Below, one piece after another: positions 16,855-26,893 of a DNA stretch of 36,305 nucleotides (its first letter is position 1; every line of letters starts with the position of its first letter). The DNA is from Streptomyces antimicrobicus. Lineage in GTDB: Bacteria; Actinomycetota; Actinomycetes; Streptomycetales; Streptomycetaceae. Position numbers and translations under genes: made by a program. Under the pieces are notes generated by a model that made no database searches, was not told where the DNA came from, and saw only the letters and a list, made by a program, of their open reading frames with translations. Where the stretch lies: NCBI RefSeq assembly GCF_020532625.1, contig NZ_JAJAUY010000055.1, forward strand, positions 1-36,305. The letters are read 5' to 3'.

Positions 16855-17460
16855 TCAGACCGCCGGCGCCGGGGCGGCGAGGTCGGCCTCGACGTCCACC
16901 ACTCCGGGAACGGTGCGGGCGGCGCGCACCACCACGTCCGCCAGGGCGGGATCCGGCAGGGAGCCGTACAGGTGGGCGACGCCGGCCGCGACGTGGACGT
17001 GGATCACGGCCGAGCCGCGGGGGACGAGCTGGCGCGTGATCAGTTCGCGGATCTCGGCAGCGATGTCGGCGTCCGGCCGCAGGTACACCTTCAGCAGGTC
17101 GCCGCGGCTGACGACGCCGATCAGGCGGCCGTCGCCGTCGACCACGGGCAAGCGCTTGAGGTGCCCGCGCGCCATCAGACGCGCCGCGACCGGGATGCCG
17201 GCGTCCTTCGTCACCGTGACGGCGGGGCGGGTCATCAGCTGCTCCGCGGTGGTCGCCCGGTCCGGGCCGGTGCCCCGCCCGCCGAGCAGCAGGTCGGCCT
17301 CGGAGACGACGCCGGCCACCCGTCCGTCGCCGGTGCGCACGGGCAGGGCGCTGACGTTCCCCTTCCGCATCGTTTCCACGATGTCCTTGAACGCGGTGTC
17401 GTGGTCGACGCAGATCGCGGTGCGGGTCATGACGTCGTCGACCGTGCGCAGGTGTTTCAT
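16855..17460 (-). CDS. CBS-pair plus BON domain protein
   Basis: This 201-residue protein has CBS1 (VDDVMTRTAICVDHDTAFKD ... GVVSEADLLLGG), CBS2 (AEQLMTRPAVTVTKDAG ... GVVSRGDLLKVY) and a C-terminal BON module (VIHVHVAAGVAHLYGSLP ... VPGVVDVEADL). AGAGGAAAGG precedes the ATG. It is the middle gene of the minus-strand run, 42 bases after the tandem Usp gene. The BON glycine-rich strand is less regular than in its paralogues. Confidence 0.9.
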   Translation of the reverse strand: MKHLRTVDDVMTRTAICVDHDTAFKDIVETMRKGNVSALPVRTGDGRVAGVVSEADLLLGGRGTGPDRATTAEQLMTRPAVTVTKDAGIPVAARLMARGHLKRLPVVDGDGRLIGVVSRGDLLKVYLRPDADIAAEIRELITRQLVPRGSAVIHVHVAAGVAHLYGSLPDPALADVVVRAARTVPGVVDVEADLAAPAPAV

Positions 17461-17486
17461 GGCCTTTCCTCTGTGGACGGTCCGCC

Positions 17487-17501
17487 GGGACGTACGGACT
17501 C
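17487..17501. promoter_or_regulatory. Weak GGGNC-N5-GNCCC-like box
   Basis: GGGACGTACGGACTC differs from the pattern at one position. It fills the 42-base gap between the tandem Usp and the downstream CBS-BON gene. No partner copy is seen 20-21 bp away. It may be chance. Confidence 0.25.
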
Positions 17502-17502
17502 C

Positions 17503-18381
17503 TCAGGCGTGGGCGACCACCGCCACCGGCGCCGCCGCGTGGTGCAGTACCGCGTGCGTGACCGGGCCCAGGTGGACGCCGAGCGGCGAGCGGCGCAGGT
17601 GGCGGCCGACCACGACCAGTCCCGCCCCCTGGGAGGCCTGGACGAGCCGCTCGCCCGCGGACCCCATGAACACGCTGGTGGTGACGGCGACGTCCGGGAA
17701 CTTGTGCCGCCAGGGCAGCAGCATGTCGTCGACCATGTGCGTCACGCTCCGTCCGATGTCCCGCTCGTTGTCCGGGTCGAAGAAGGGGACGTACGCGTAG
17801 GCGGGCGGCATCTTCCAGCCGTGCACGGCCCGCAGCGGCCAGCCGCGTCGCTGCGCCTCCTCGAAGGCGAACGCGAGCATCCGGTCGCCGGCCTCCTGGA
17901 CGTCGACGCCGACGACCACCTCGGCGGGGGCACCGCTGCCGGGGCCGCCGGGGCCGTCGGGGTCGTCGGCGACACGGACGAGGACGACGGGGGTGTCCGT
18001 GGCGACCACGGTGGACAGCGCCACCGAGCCGATGAGGAAACCGACGAGGCCGCCCAGGCCGCGTGAGCCCAGCACCAGCAGCGCGGCGTCGGCGGCCTCG
18101 GCGGCGAGGGCGGCCGCCGGCCGGCCCGTCGGGCACCGACTCGTGATCTCCAGGCCCGGATGGCGCTCGTGCAGCTCCTGCGCCGTCTCGGTCAGGGCCC
18201 GGTCCGCCCACCGGTCCACGTCCTGTTTGCCCAGGCCCGGCAGGACCGGGTCCAGGGGCCAGTCGACGGCGTGGACGAGCCGGAGCGGCACGTGGCGCGC
18301 GACGGCTTCCCGTGCGGCCCACCGGGCGGCCGCCCGGCTCTCCGCGGAGCCGTCGACCCCGACTGCTACATGTTTCTCCAC
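17503..18381 (-). CDS. Tandem-domain universal stress protein
   Basis: The protein has 292 residues. The GTG at 18381 is chosen because GAAGGAG lies about 9 bases upstream. Domain 1 (VAVGVDGSAESRAAARWA ... GSRGLGGLVGFLIGSVALSTV) keeps the ATP-binding signature G-2x-G-9x-G-S. Domain 2 (VVVGVDVQEAGDRMLAFAF ... GRHLRRSPLGVHLGPVTHAVLHH) has a divergent signature. Two-domain Usps of this size are typical of actinobacteria; Rv2005c and Rv2623 are DosR-regulated examples. Rv2623 binds ATP and slows growth, and a similar role here is only inferred. It lies 32 bases after the first CBS-BON gene of the run. Confidence 0.92.
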   Translation of the reverse strand: MEKHVAVGVDGSAESRAAARWAAREAVARHVPLRLVHAVDWPLDPVLPGLGKQDVDRWADRALTETAQELHERHPGLEITSRCPTGRPAAALAAEAADAALLVLGSRGLGGLVGFLIGSVALSTVVATDTPVVLVRVADDPDGPGGPGSGAPAEVVVGVDVQEAGDRMLAFAFEEAQRRGWPLRAVHGWKMPPAYAYVPFFDPDNERDIGRSVTHMVDDMLLPWRHKFPDVAVTTSVFMGSAGERLVQASQGAGLVVVGRHLRRSPLGVHLGPVTHAVLHHAAAPVAVVAHA

Positions 18382-18413
18382 GATGACGAGCTCCTTCGTG
18401 CGGTGTCCCGGCG

Positions 18414-19076
18414 TCACCACGGCATCGCGTGGCGGGCGGGTGCGGCCGGGGCGGTCGCGTCGTGGGTACGGGCGGTCAGGTGCGAGACGACGGCCACGAC
18501 TCCGTCGACCCGCTCGACGAGGGCATGCAGGACGGGCAACCGGCTCTGGCGCTGCACAACACCCTCCAGGGTGACGACGCCGTCCACGACGTGCACGTGG
18601 ACGTCGTCCACCGGCACCCCCACGACGTCCCTCAGGACCTCCTGCACGCGCCGGCGTATCTCCGCGTCAGGGCGCACGAACAGGCGCAGCAGGTCCCGGC
18701 GGGTGACGATGCCGACGAGTCGGTCCTCCACGTCCACGACGGGGAGCCGCTCGATGCCCCGGCGCGTCATCAGCCGGGCGGCGTCAGCCGCCGCCTCCTC
18801 GGCGCGGACGGTGACGGCAGGAGCGGACATGAGGTCCCCCGCCGTGCGGGCCGGGACGGGCGCGCCGTCCTGCGCACCGGTGCGGGGGAGCGGTGCCGGG
18901 TGCGCCAGCAGGTCGGTCTGCGAGACGACCCCCACCACGCGGTCCTCGTCGTCCACGACGGGCACCCCGGAGATGTCGTGCTGGACGAGGAGCTTCGCGA
19001 CCTCCTTGAAAGCGGTGCCGGAGGCCACGGACACGACCTCGTCGGTCATCAGGTCCGCCACCTTGATGTGCTTCAT
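18414..19076 (-). CDS. CBS-pair plus BON domain protein, first gene of minus-strand operon
   Basis: This 220-residue protein has CBS1 (VADLMTDEVVSVASGTAFKE ... GVVSQTDLL), a linker of about 25 residues, CBS2 (AGDLMSAPAVTVRAEEA ... GIVTRRDLLRLF) and BON (VHVHVVDGVVTLEGVV ... VDGVVAVVSHL). The tail is Ala/His-rich. AGGAGGG lies 6 bases before the ATG. The start is 86 bases from a tandem regulator-like box pair in the divergent control region. The gene heads the run leading to the nitroreductase. Confidence 0.9.
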   Translation of the reverse strand: MKHIKVADLMTDEVVSVASGTAFKEVAKLLVQHDISGVPVVDDEDRVVGVVSQTDLLAHPAPLPRTGAQDGAPVPARTAGDLMSAPAVTVRAEEAAADAARLMTRRGIERLPVVDVEDRLVGIVTRRDLLRLFVRPDAEIRRRVQEVLRDVVGVPVDDVHVHVVDGVVTLEGVVQRQSRLPVLHALVERVDGVVAVVSHLTARTHDATAPAAPARHAMPW

Positions 19077-19162
19077 GAAGCCCTCCTGCGGTTCGGGCCC
19101 GTGGGAGGCCCGTCTCCTGTGCGGGTGCCCTCACCCTCCGCCGGATCGGTCGGGGGTTTCGA

Positions 19163-19198
19163 GGGCCGAACGGTCCCGTCCAGGGGCCGGAAGGACCA
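19163..19198. promoter_or_regulatory. Box pair facing the minus-strand CBS-Usp-nitroreductase operon
   Basis: GGGCCGAACGGTCCC at 19163-19177 matches GGGNC-N5-GNCCC exactly. GGGCCGGAAGGACCA at 19184-19198, 21 bp on, differs at one position. The pair begins 86 bases upstream of the CBS-BON start at 19076. Confidence 0.6.
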
Positions 19199-19235
19199 CC
19201 CGGCCCCCTGCGGCACGGGCCGCGCCGTCGCGATG

Positions 19236-19271
19236 GGGACCTTTGGTCCCGGCGGCGGTCCCGGGCGGCCC
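19236..19271. promoter_or_regulatory. Box pair facing the plus-strand Usp-ATPase-kinase operon
   Basis: GGGACCTTTGGTCCC at 19236-19250 is a perfect inverted repeat with 6-base arms. GGTCCCGGGCGGCCC at 19257-19271, 21 bp on, differs from GGGNC-N5-GNCCC at one position. The pair ends 69 bases before the GTG at 19341. Confidence 0.65.
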
Positions 19272-19340
19272 TCTTCCCCGGGCGCCGGGGGTGTCACCGT
19301 GGGCGGTGTCCCCCATCGGATCCTCGGGACGGGAGCAGCC

Positions 19341-20249
19341 GTGGAAAGCACCATCCGTACCCCGGACACCAGCTCGGTCACCGTCGGTGTGGACGGCTCG
19401 CAGCCGGCGCGCCGCGCCGCCCTGTGGGCCGCCGGTGAGGCCGCGCGCCGCGGCCGTCCCCTGCACATCGTCCACGGCGCCGACACGGACGGCCGGGCCC
19501 TGTACCTGTCGGCGGAGACCATCGAGAAGGTCCGTGCCGCGGGGCGGGAGATCCTCGACGACACGGCGAAGGCCGTCGCCGCCGAATACCCCGCTCTGCT
19601 CGTGACCACCGAGTTCAGCCGCGCGGACGCCGTCACGAGCCTCCACCGGGCCGGCGGCCTGCACGGCACGATCGTCGTCGGCAACCGGGGCCTGGGCGGC
19701 TTCAACTCGCTCCTGCTCGGCTCGGTCGGCCTCGACACGGCGGCCGGTGCGACGGTGCCCGTGATCGTGGTCCGCGGCGTCGAGGAGGCGGAGGAGCGCG
19801 GCACCGTGCTCGCCGCCGTCCGCGACGAGCACGACCTCGTGTGCGCCCGCTACGCCGCCCGGGAGGCCGAGCTGCGCAAGGCGTCCCTGCGGTTGCTGCA
19901 CATCTGGAGCATCCTGCGGTCCGTCGGTGACGTGGTGCCGATGCTCGACGGCGTCGACGCGATCGCGGGAGAACACGCATCGGTTCTGGAGGCCGTCACC
20001 GACACGGTCCGGGACGAGTTCCCCGACCTGGCCGTCGAGAGCGACGCCGAGAAGAGCGTCTCGGTGGCCGGGGTCCTCGTCGAGGCGTCCCACCACGCCG
20101 ACCTGCTCGTCATGGGCGGCCGCAGGGCCCCCTCCCCGTTCGGACTCGGCCGCAACCTGAGCAGCGTCACCCACGGCGTGCTGCACCACGCCCACTGTCC
20201 CGTGCTCCTCGTCCCCCGCGCGGGGGCCGACCTCGGGAGCCGGAGGTGA
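19341..20249 (+). CDS. Tandem-domain universal stress protein
   Basis: This 302-residue protein has its GTG at 19341, with GGGAGC 6 bases before it. Domain 1 (VTVGVDGSQPARRAALWAAG ... GNRGLGGFNSLLLGSVGLDT) keeps the ATP signature. Domain 2 starts with an atypical VLAAVRDEHDLVCARYA and ends with GGRRAPSPFGLGRNLSSVTHGVLHH, where the glycine spacing is altered. It is the first gene of a plus-strand run behind a strong box pair. Its stop overlaps the start of the next Usp by four bases (GTGA), so the two are probably made in a fixed ratio. Confidence 0.92.
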   Translation: MESTIRTPDTSSVTVGVDGSQPARRAALWAAGEAARRGRPLHIVHGADTDGRALYLSAETIEKVRAAGREILDDTAKAVAAEYPALLVTTEFSRADAVTSLHRAGGLHGTIVVGNRGLGGFNSLLLGSVGLDTAAGATVPVIVVRGVEEAEERGTVLAAVRDEHDLVCARYAAREAELRKASLRLLHIWSILRSVGDVVPMLDGVDAIAGEHASVLEAVTDTVRDEFPDLAVESDAEKSVSVAGVLVEASHHADLLVMGGRRAPSPFGLGRNLSSVTHGVLHHAHCPVLLVPRAGADLGSRR

Positions 20250-21127
20250 CCGGCCCCCGGGAAGGCGCCCGCGCCGTCCTCGTGGGCGTCGACCCCGTCC
20301 GGGAGTGGCACCTGCCGGTTGCCTGGGCCGTCGACGAGGCGCACCGGCGCCACCTCCCGCTGCGCCTGGTGCTGGCCGTACCGCCCCCGCACGACGCCCA
20401 CCACGTCGACGACGCCCACCACGTCGACGACGGCCCGCGCCGGACGGCGCTGCGCCGGGCGGGCGCCGAACGACTCGGACAGGCCCGGGGCTGGATCCGG
20501 CAGCGGGACCCGCAGCTGGCCGTGACCGAGGAGCTGCGGGACGGCTTCCCGGCGCCCGTCATCGCCGGGCTGGCCCAGGAGGCCCACATGGTCGTGCTGG
20601 GCTCCCGGCACCTCGGCCGGGTCGCGGAGGTGGTCAGCGCCGGTTCGCTCGTGGTCCCGGTGACCGCCCAGGCCCCCTGCCCCGTCGTCGTCGTGGGCGA
20701 CGCCGCGCACACCACCCAGCAGCCGCCGTACGTCGTCTGCGGCATCGACGGCAGCGCCGCCTCGGTCACCGCGCTCCGGTTCGCCTTCGACGAGGCCGAA
20801 CTGCGCGGCGCGGGCGTGCGGGCCGTCTCCGTGCGGCAGCCGCCGGTCCTCCCGCTCCAGGAGCAGGAGGCGGCCGTACGCCGGCAGCGGGTGCTGCTGT
20901 CCGAGGCGACCGCGGGACTGTCGGAGAAGTACCCGGACGTGCACCTCACCCACGAAGTACTGATCGGCCACCCGGTGGAGGAACTGTCCCGCGCGGCCGA
21001 GCACGCCCTGGCCGTCGTCGTGGGCCGTCGCGGCCGGGGCGGCTGCACCGGCATGCGCATCGGTTCCACGGTGCACGGCCTGCTGCACCGGGCGCACTGC
21101 CCGGTGATCACCGTTGCGGAGGGATGA
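20246..21127 (+). CDS. Tandem-domain universal stress protein with insertion repeat
   Basis: This 293-residue protein is coupled to the preceding Usp by a GTGA overlap, with CGGAG just before the GTG. Domain 1 opens with LVGVDPVREWHLPVAWAVDE and lacks the usual G-S pair; its signature region GSRHLGRVAEVVSAGS is altered. Domain 2 (YVVCGIDGSAASVTALRFAF ... GRRGRGGCTGMRIGSTVHG) is complete. An 18-bp duplication at 20393-20428 gives DAHHVDDAHHVDD in domain 1. Nucleotide binding is therefore more likely in domain 2. The second P-type ATPase follows 7 bases later. Confidence 0.9.
   Translation: MTGPREGARAVLVGVDPVREWHLPVAWAVDEAHRRHLPLRLVLAVPPPHDAHHVDDAHHVDDGPRRTALRRAGAERLGQARGWIRQRDPQLAVTEELRDGFPAPVIAGLAQEAHMVVLGSRHLGRVAEVVSAGSLVVPVTAQAPCPVVVVGDAAHTTQQPPYVVCGIDGSAASVTALRFAFDEAELRGAGVRAVSVRQPPVLPLQEQEAAVRRQRVLLSEATAGLSEKYPDVHLTHEVLIGHPVEELSRAAEHALAVVVGRRGRGGCTGMRIGSTVHGLLHRAHCPVITVAEG
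20393..20428 (+). repeat. 18-bp in-frame tandem duplication
   Basis: GACGCCCACCACGTCGAC occurs twice without a gap, at 20393-20410 and 20411-20428, inside the second tandem Usp gene. It encodes a duplicated DAHHVD. Confidence 0.9.
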
Positions 21128-21134
21128 CGCCCAC

Positions 21135-23711
<2,577 letters not shown>

Positions 23712-23713
23712 TC

Positions 23714-24025
23714 ATGAACACCTTCGCATCCGACCAGGGACCCGGCATCCACGCCGAGGTCGGCGACCGGATCGTGGTGGGCGGCCCCGCCGTGGGCACG
23801 CCGGGCCGGGACGGCGAGGTCGTCGCCCTGCACCACCCGGACGGAACCCCTCCGTACGACGTCCGCTGGTCCGACACCGGCCGCACCTCGGTGTTCTTCC
23901 CGGGCCCGGACGCCCATGTCCGGCACCTGCACGAGGGAGCGGCGCAGGTCGTCGACGGCGGCAGCCCCGCCGACGGCGGCACCCGCCCCGCCGGGAGCAG
24001 CGGCGTCCCGCGGCACAAGGCGTAG
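23714..24025 (+). CDS. DUF1918 domain protein
   Basis: The protein has 103 residues. The ATG at 23714 is chosen because AAAGG lies 7 bases upstream; the ATG at 23708 overlaps the ATPase stop and has no room for a site. Residues ~13-70 (AEVGDRIVVGGPAVGTPGRD, GEVVALHHPDGTPPYDVRW, GRTSVFFPGPDAHVRH) match DUF1918, a small SH3-like beta domain of actinobacteria. The tail is Gly/Pro-rich and probably disordered. Function is unknown. The sensor kinase starts 88 bases downstream. Confidence 0.88.
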   Translation: MNTFASDQGPGIHAEVGDRIVVGGPAVGTPGRDGEVVALHHPDGTPPYDVRWSDTGRTSVFFPGPDAHVRHLHEGAAQVVDGGSPADGGTRPAGSSGVPRHKA

Positions 24026-24113
24026 CACCCGGCCGAGCGGGGAGCCCCCTCGGGCGCGTGCGGCTACGGTGGACACGTGGTCCTTCACCGTTGCCGTCGG
24101 CCGGAGGTGGGGC

Positions 24114-25844
24114 ATGGACGCAGGCGGTCGGCCTGCCGCGAGCGGCGTGCCGCGATTGCGGCTGGACGAGCTGCTCGATGAGCTCCAGGGGCGGATCGAC
24201 GAGGTCAGGGGCACCCGCGACCGGCTGAACGGGCTGCTGGAAGCCGTCATGTCGGTCGGCCGGGAGCTGGACCTGCCCCAGGTGCTGCGCGGCATCGTCG
24301 AGGCCGCCGTCGTCCTCGTGGACGCCGAGTACGGCGCCCTCGGCGTGATCGGCGACGACGAGAAGCTCGCCGAGTTCCTGCCCGTCGGGATCAGTGACAC
24401 GCTCCGCGCGCAGATCGGCGACCTGCCGTCCGGCCACGGCATCCTCGGCGAGCTGATCCGCCACCCGCAGCCCCTGCGCCTGTCCGAGCTGTCCGAGCAC
24501 CCCGCCTCCTACGGCTTCCCGCCGCACCACCCGCCGATGCACTCCTTCCTGGGCGTTCCCATCCGGGTCCGGGACGAGGTCTTCGGCAACCTGTACCTCA
24601 CCGAGAAGATCGGCGGCGCCGACTTCGACGCGGAGGACGAGGCGGTCCTGTCCACCCTCGCCGTCGCCGCGGGCATCGCCATCGAGAACGCCCGCCTCTT
24701 CGAGGAGGTCCGGCTGCGTGAACGCTGGCTGGCGGCCAGCTCGGACATCACCAGCGCCCTGCTCTCCGGGACGGCCCAGGACGAGGTCCTCGAAGGGCTG
24801 CTGGAGCGCGCCAGGGACATCACCGCAGCCGACCTGGGCGTCTTCTACCTCCTCGGCCCCGGAGGCGAGCTGCGCGGGTCCCTCGCCCTCGGCGAGGGCG
24901 CCGACGCGCACCGGGGCATCGTGCTCCCCAGTCCCCGGGGCACCCTGGCCGAAGCCGCCCTGGCCGGGGACGGCCTGATCACCGTCACGAACGTGGAGAC
25001 GGACGAACGCGTCACCGTACAGCCCGAACGCTGGCAGGGCCTGGGCCCGGCCGTCGCCGTCACCGTCGGGACGAAGGAGAAGCTCAGCGGCGTCCTGATC
25101 CTGGCCCGCCGCCACGGCCGCCCCGCCTTCGCCCCGGCGGAGGTCGCCGCGCTGCCGGGATTCGCCGCCCAGGCCGCCCTCGCGCTGGAACTGGCCGGCC
25201 GGCGCCGCGACGCCGAGCAGATGAGCCTGCTGGAGGACCACGACCGCATCGCCCGCGACCTGCACGACCTGGCCATCCAGCGCCTCTTCGCCACCGGCAT
25301 GACCCTCCAGAGCGCGCAGCGCTTCGTCGACCACCCCGAGGCGTCCGAGCGGTTGGCCCGCGCCGTCGACGACCTCGACGCCACCATCAAGATCATCCGG
25401 TCCACCATCTTCGGGCTGCGCGAGCGCGAAGCCCCCGCGACCGGCTCGAAGCTGCGCTCCCGGGCCGTCCAGGCCCTGGACGAGGCCTCGGCGGGCCTCG
25501 GCTTCGCCCCCGCGCTGCGCATGGAAGGGCTGATCGACACCGACGTGCCGCCGACCGTGGCCGAGGAGGCAGTCGCCGTCCTCGGCGAGGCCCTCAGCAA
25601 CGTCGCGCGGCATGCGAAAGCCACCCGTGCGGAGGTCTCCCTCGTCGCGGCGGACGGCGTGCTGACCCTGACGGTGACCGACGACGGCGTCGGCATGCCC
25701 GAAGGCGGCCGTCGCAGCGGACTGCGCAACCTCGCCGAACGGGCCGAGAGACTCGGGGGCCGGATGGCGGTCACCGCGCGGGGCGACGCGACGCGCGGCA
25801 CCCGCCTGGAGTGGGAGGTGCCCCTGGCCCCGCCGACGCTGTGA
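24114..25844 (+). CDS. DevS/DosT-like GAF-GAF sensor histidine kinase
   Basis: The protein has 576 residues, almost the length of M. tuberculosis DevS. GAF-A is at about 45-200 and contains HPASYGFPPHHPPMHSFLGVP, where DevS and DosT carry their proximal haem ligand; His138 or His139 is the candidate. GAF-B is at about 215-365. The HisKA_3 dimerisation helix holds the phospho-acceptor His384 in RDLHD. The ATPase domain has the N-box EALSNVARH and G-box DDGVGMP ... GLRNLAERAERLGG. No transmembrane helix is seen, so it should be a cytosolic sensor of oxygen, NO, CO or redox. It would phosphorylate a NarL/LuxR-type regulator; none is adjacent. CGGAGGTGGGG precedes the ATG. Confidence 0.93.
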   Translation: MDAGGRPAASGVPRLRLDELLDELQGRIDEVRGTRDRLNGLLEAVMSVGRELDLPQVLRGIVEAAVVLVDAEYGALGVIGDDEKLAEFLPVGISDTLRAQIGDLPSGHGILGELIRHPQPLRLSELSEHPASYGFPPHHPPMHSFLGVPIRVRDEVFGNLYLTEKIGGADFDAEDEAVLSTLAVAAGIAIENARLFEEVRLRERWLAASSDITSALLSGTAQDEVLEGLLERARDITAADLGVFYLLGPGGELRGSLALGEGADAHRGIVLPSPRGTLAEAALAGDGLITVTNVETDERVTVQPERWQGLGPAVAVTVGTKEKLSGVLILARRHGRPAFAPAEVAALPGFAAQAALALELAGRRRDAEQMSLLEDHDRIARDLHDLAIQRLFATGMTLQSAQRFVDHPEASERLARAVDDLDATIKIIRSTIFGLREREAPATGSKLRSRAVQALDEASAGLGFAPALRMEGLIDTDVPPTVAEEAVAVLGEALSNVARHAKATRAEVSLVAADGVLTLTVTDDGVGMPEGGRRSGLRNLAERAERLGGRMAVTARGDATRGTRLEWEVPLAPPTL

Positions 25845-25881
25845 CCGGCACCGCTGGCCGGCGCTGTGACCGGCGCCGCTG
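25837..25881 (+). repeat. Short direct repeat at the end of the kinase gene
   Basis: CGCTGTGACCGGCACCGCTG at 25837-25856 is repeated at 25862-25881 with one change. The first copy contains the kinase stop codon. It looks like a recent local duplication of the gene end. Confidence 0.75.
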
Positions 25882-25903
25882 CCCGAGCCGCGGAGCCGGT
25901 CAC
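25866..25903. terminator. Hairpin between convergent genes
   Basis: GTGACCGGC (25866-25874) pairs exactly with GCCGGTCAC (25895-25903) across a 20-base loop. It lies between the kinase stop and the stop of the minus-strand cyclic-nucleotide-binding protein. Confidence 0.6.
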
Positions 25904-25928
25904 GCCTGTCGGGCGCGGCGCGCGGCCT

Positions 25929-26393
25929 TCACAGGAGGCTGCCGCTGCCGTACGGCCCGTACAGGTCGAGCAGGCGGATCCGGGTGGCCTGCAGGCGGTG
26001 GGCGAGGACCTGCCCGACCCACTGGCCGACGGCCGAGCCGAAGGACGGGTCGGCGTCCATCAGCATCCGTACGCGCTCCGCGTCGAACTCGTACGCCCGT
26101 ACGGGGGTCATGGCTTCCGCGCCGAGCCGCCAGGTGTACGGCTTGAACAGCCAGGAGCAGCCGACGAGCTCGCCGGGGCCGAGGCTCTCGACGACGGCCG
26201 GTCGGCGGCCCGGCACGTGCACGTCCAAGGTCACGGTGCCGGACCGGACGATCCAGAACCGGTCGGCGTGGCCGCCCTCGCGGAACAGCCGGGTGCCCTC
26301 GGCGAAGTTCACCTCGCGGGCCGTCTCCATCAGGCGCGTGCGGCAGTCGGCCGGCAGCGCCACGGCGATTCGGGTGGATGACTGGGTGCTCAT
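25929..26393 (-). CDS. Cyclic nucleotide-binding-fold protein without HTH
   Basis: This 154-residue protein consists of one cNMP-binding beta-roll (VNFAEGTRLFREGGHADRF, WIVRSGTVTLDVHVPG, VVESLGPGELVGCSWLF). It is followed by a helix and a short tail (VGQVLAHRLQATRIRLLDLY). It stops where CRP/FNR regulators would begin their DNA-binding domain, so it is unlikely to bind DNA itself. The phosphate-cassette Arg typical of cAMP binding is not clear; the GELVGCSW loop is Cys/Trp-containing. Ligand is unknown. GAGGAGG precedes the ATG. The gene diverges from the SHOCT gene across a region with candidate boxes. Confidence 0.85.
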   Translation of the reverse strand: MSTQSSTRIAVALPADCRTRLMETAREVNFAEGTRLFREGGHADRFWIVRSGTVTLDVHVPGRRPAVVESLGPGELVGCSWLFKPYTWRLGAEAMTPVRAYEFDAERVRMLMDADPSFGSAVGQWVGQVLAHRLQATRIRLLDLYGPYGSGSLL

Positions 26394-26451
26394 GGACGGC
26401 CTCCTCGTGCGGGTCCGTATCCAGTCTGCGAGCGCCGGGCGGTGCCGGCAT

Positions 26452-26486
26452 GGGCCCTATGGTCCCCTCCCGGCCCCGAACGGCCC
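26452..26486. promoter_or_regulatory. Box pair between cNMP-binding and SHOCT genes
   Basis: GGGCCCTATGGTCCC at 26452-26466 matches GGGNC-N5-GNCCC exactly. GGCCCCGAACGGCCC at 26472-26486, 20 bp on, differs at one position. It lies 58 bases from the minus-strand start and 82 bases from the plus-strand start, so it could serve either. Confidence 0.6.
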
Positions 26487-26568
26487 ATGCCAGGACGCGC
26501 GCGTCCCGCGACCCTGGGAAGCGGACGGCCCGTAGGGCCGCCGCTCCCTTCGACCCGGCAGGTGCGAG

Positions 26569-26853
26569 ATGTACTGGTACGGCCATGGCATGGGCGGCTG
26601 GGGATGGCTCGCCATGTCGCTCACGACGCTCGTCGTCTGGGCTCTGATCGTCGCGGCGGCCGTCCTCGTGGCCCGCGCCTACCGGCGGGACAGCGGGGAC
26701 GGACGAACGGCCCCCGCCTCGGGCGCGGAACGGGACAAGGGGGTCGAGGGCCTCCTCGCGGAGCGCTTCGCGAGGGGCGAGATCGACGACGAGGAGTACA
26801 AGCGGCGGCTCGCGGTGCTGCGCAGCCACGCCCCGAAGCCCACCCTCCCGTGA
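26569..26853 (+). CDS. Small membrane protein with SHOCT domain
   Basis: This 94-residue protein opens with a Trp/Gly/Tyr-rich N-terminus (MYWYGHGMGGWGWLAM), then a single transmembrane helix at about 17-40. A basic stretch follows, and a C-terminal SHOCT motif at about 60-85 (EGLLAERFARGEIDDEEYKRRLAVL). SHOCT modules are short helical oligomerisation elements; many actinobacterial stress islands carry such proteins. Function is unknown. The site before the ATG is a weak CAGGTGCGAG, and a CGGCCC/GGGCCG stem lies in the leader. Confidence 0.85.
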   Translation: MYWYGHGMGGWGWLAMSLTTLVVWALIVAAAVLVARAYRRDSGDGRTAPASGAERDKGVEGLLAERFARGEIDDEEYKRRLAVLRSHAPKPTLP

Positions 26854-26893
26854 AACCGACCACCACGACCCACCCCGCACGCCCCACTCGACC

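Noticed and set aside
17487..17501. GGGACGTACGGACTC as an internal promoter box of the minus-strand operon.
   Set aside because: It is listed with low confidence only, since it has a mismatch and no paired copy.
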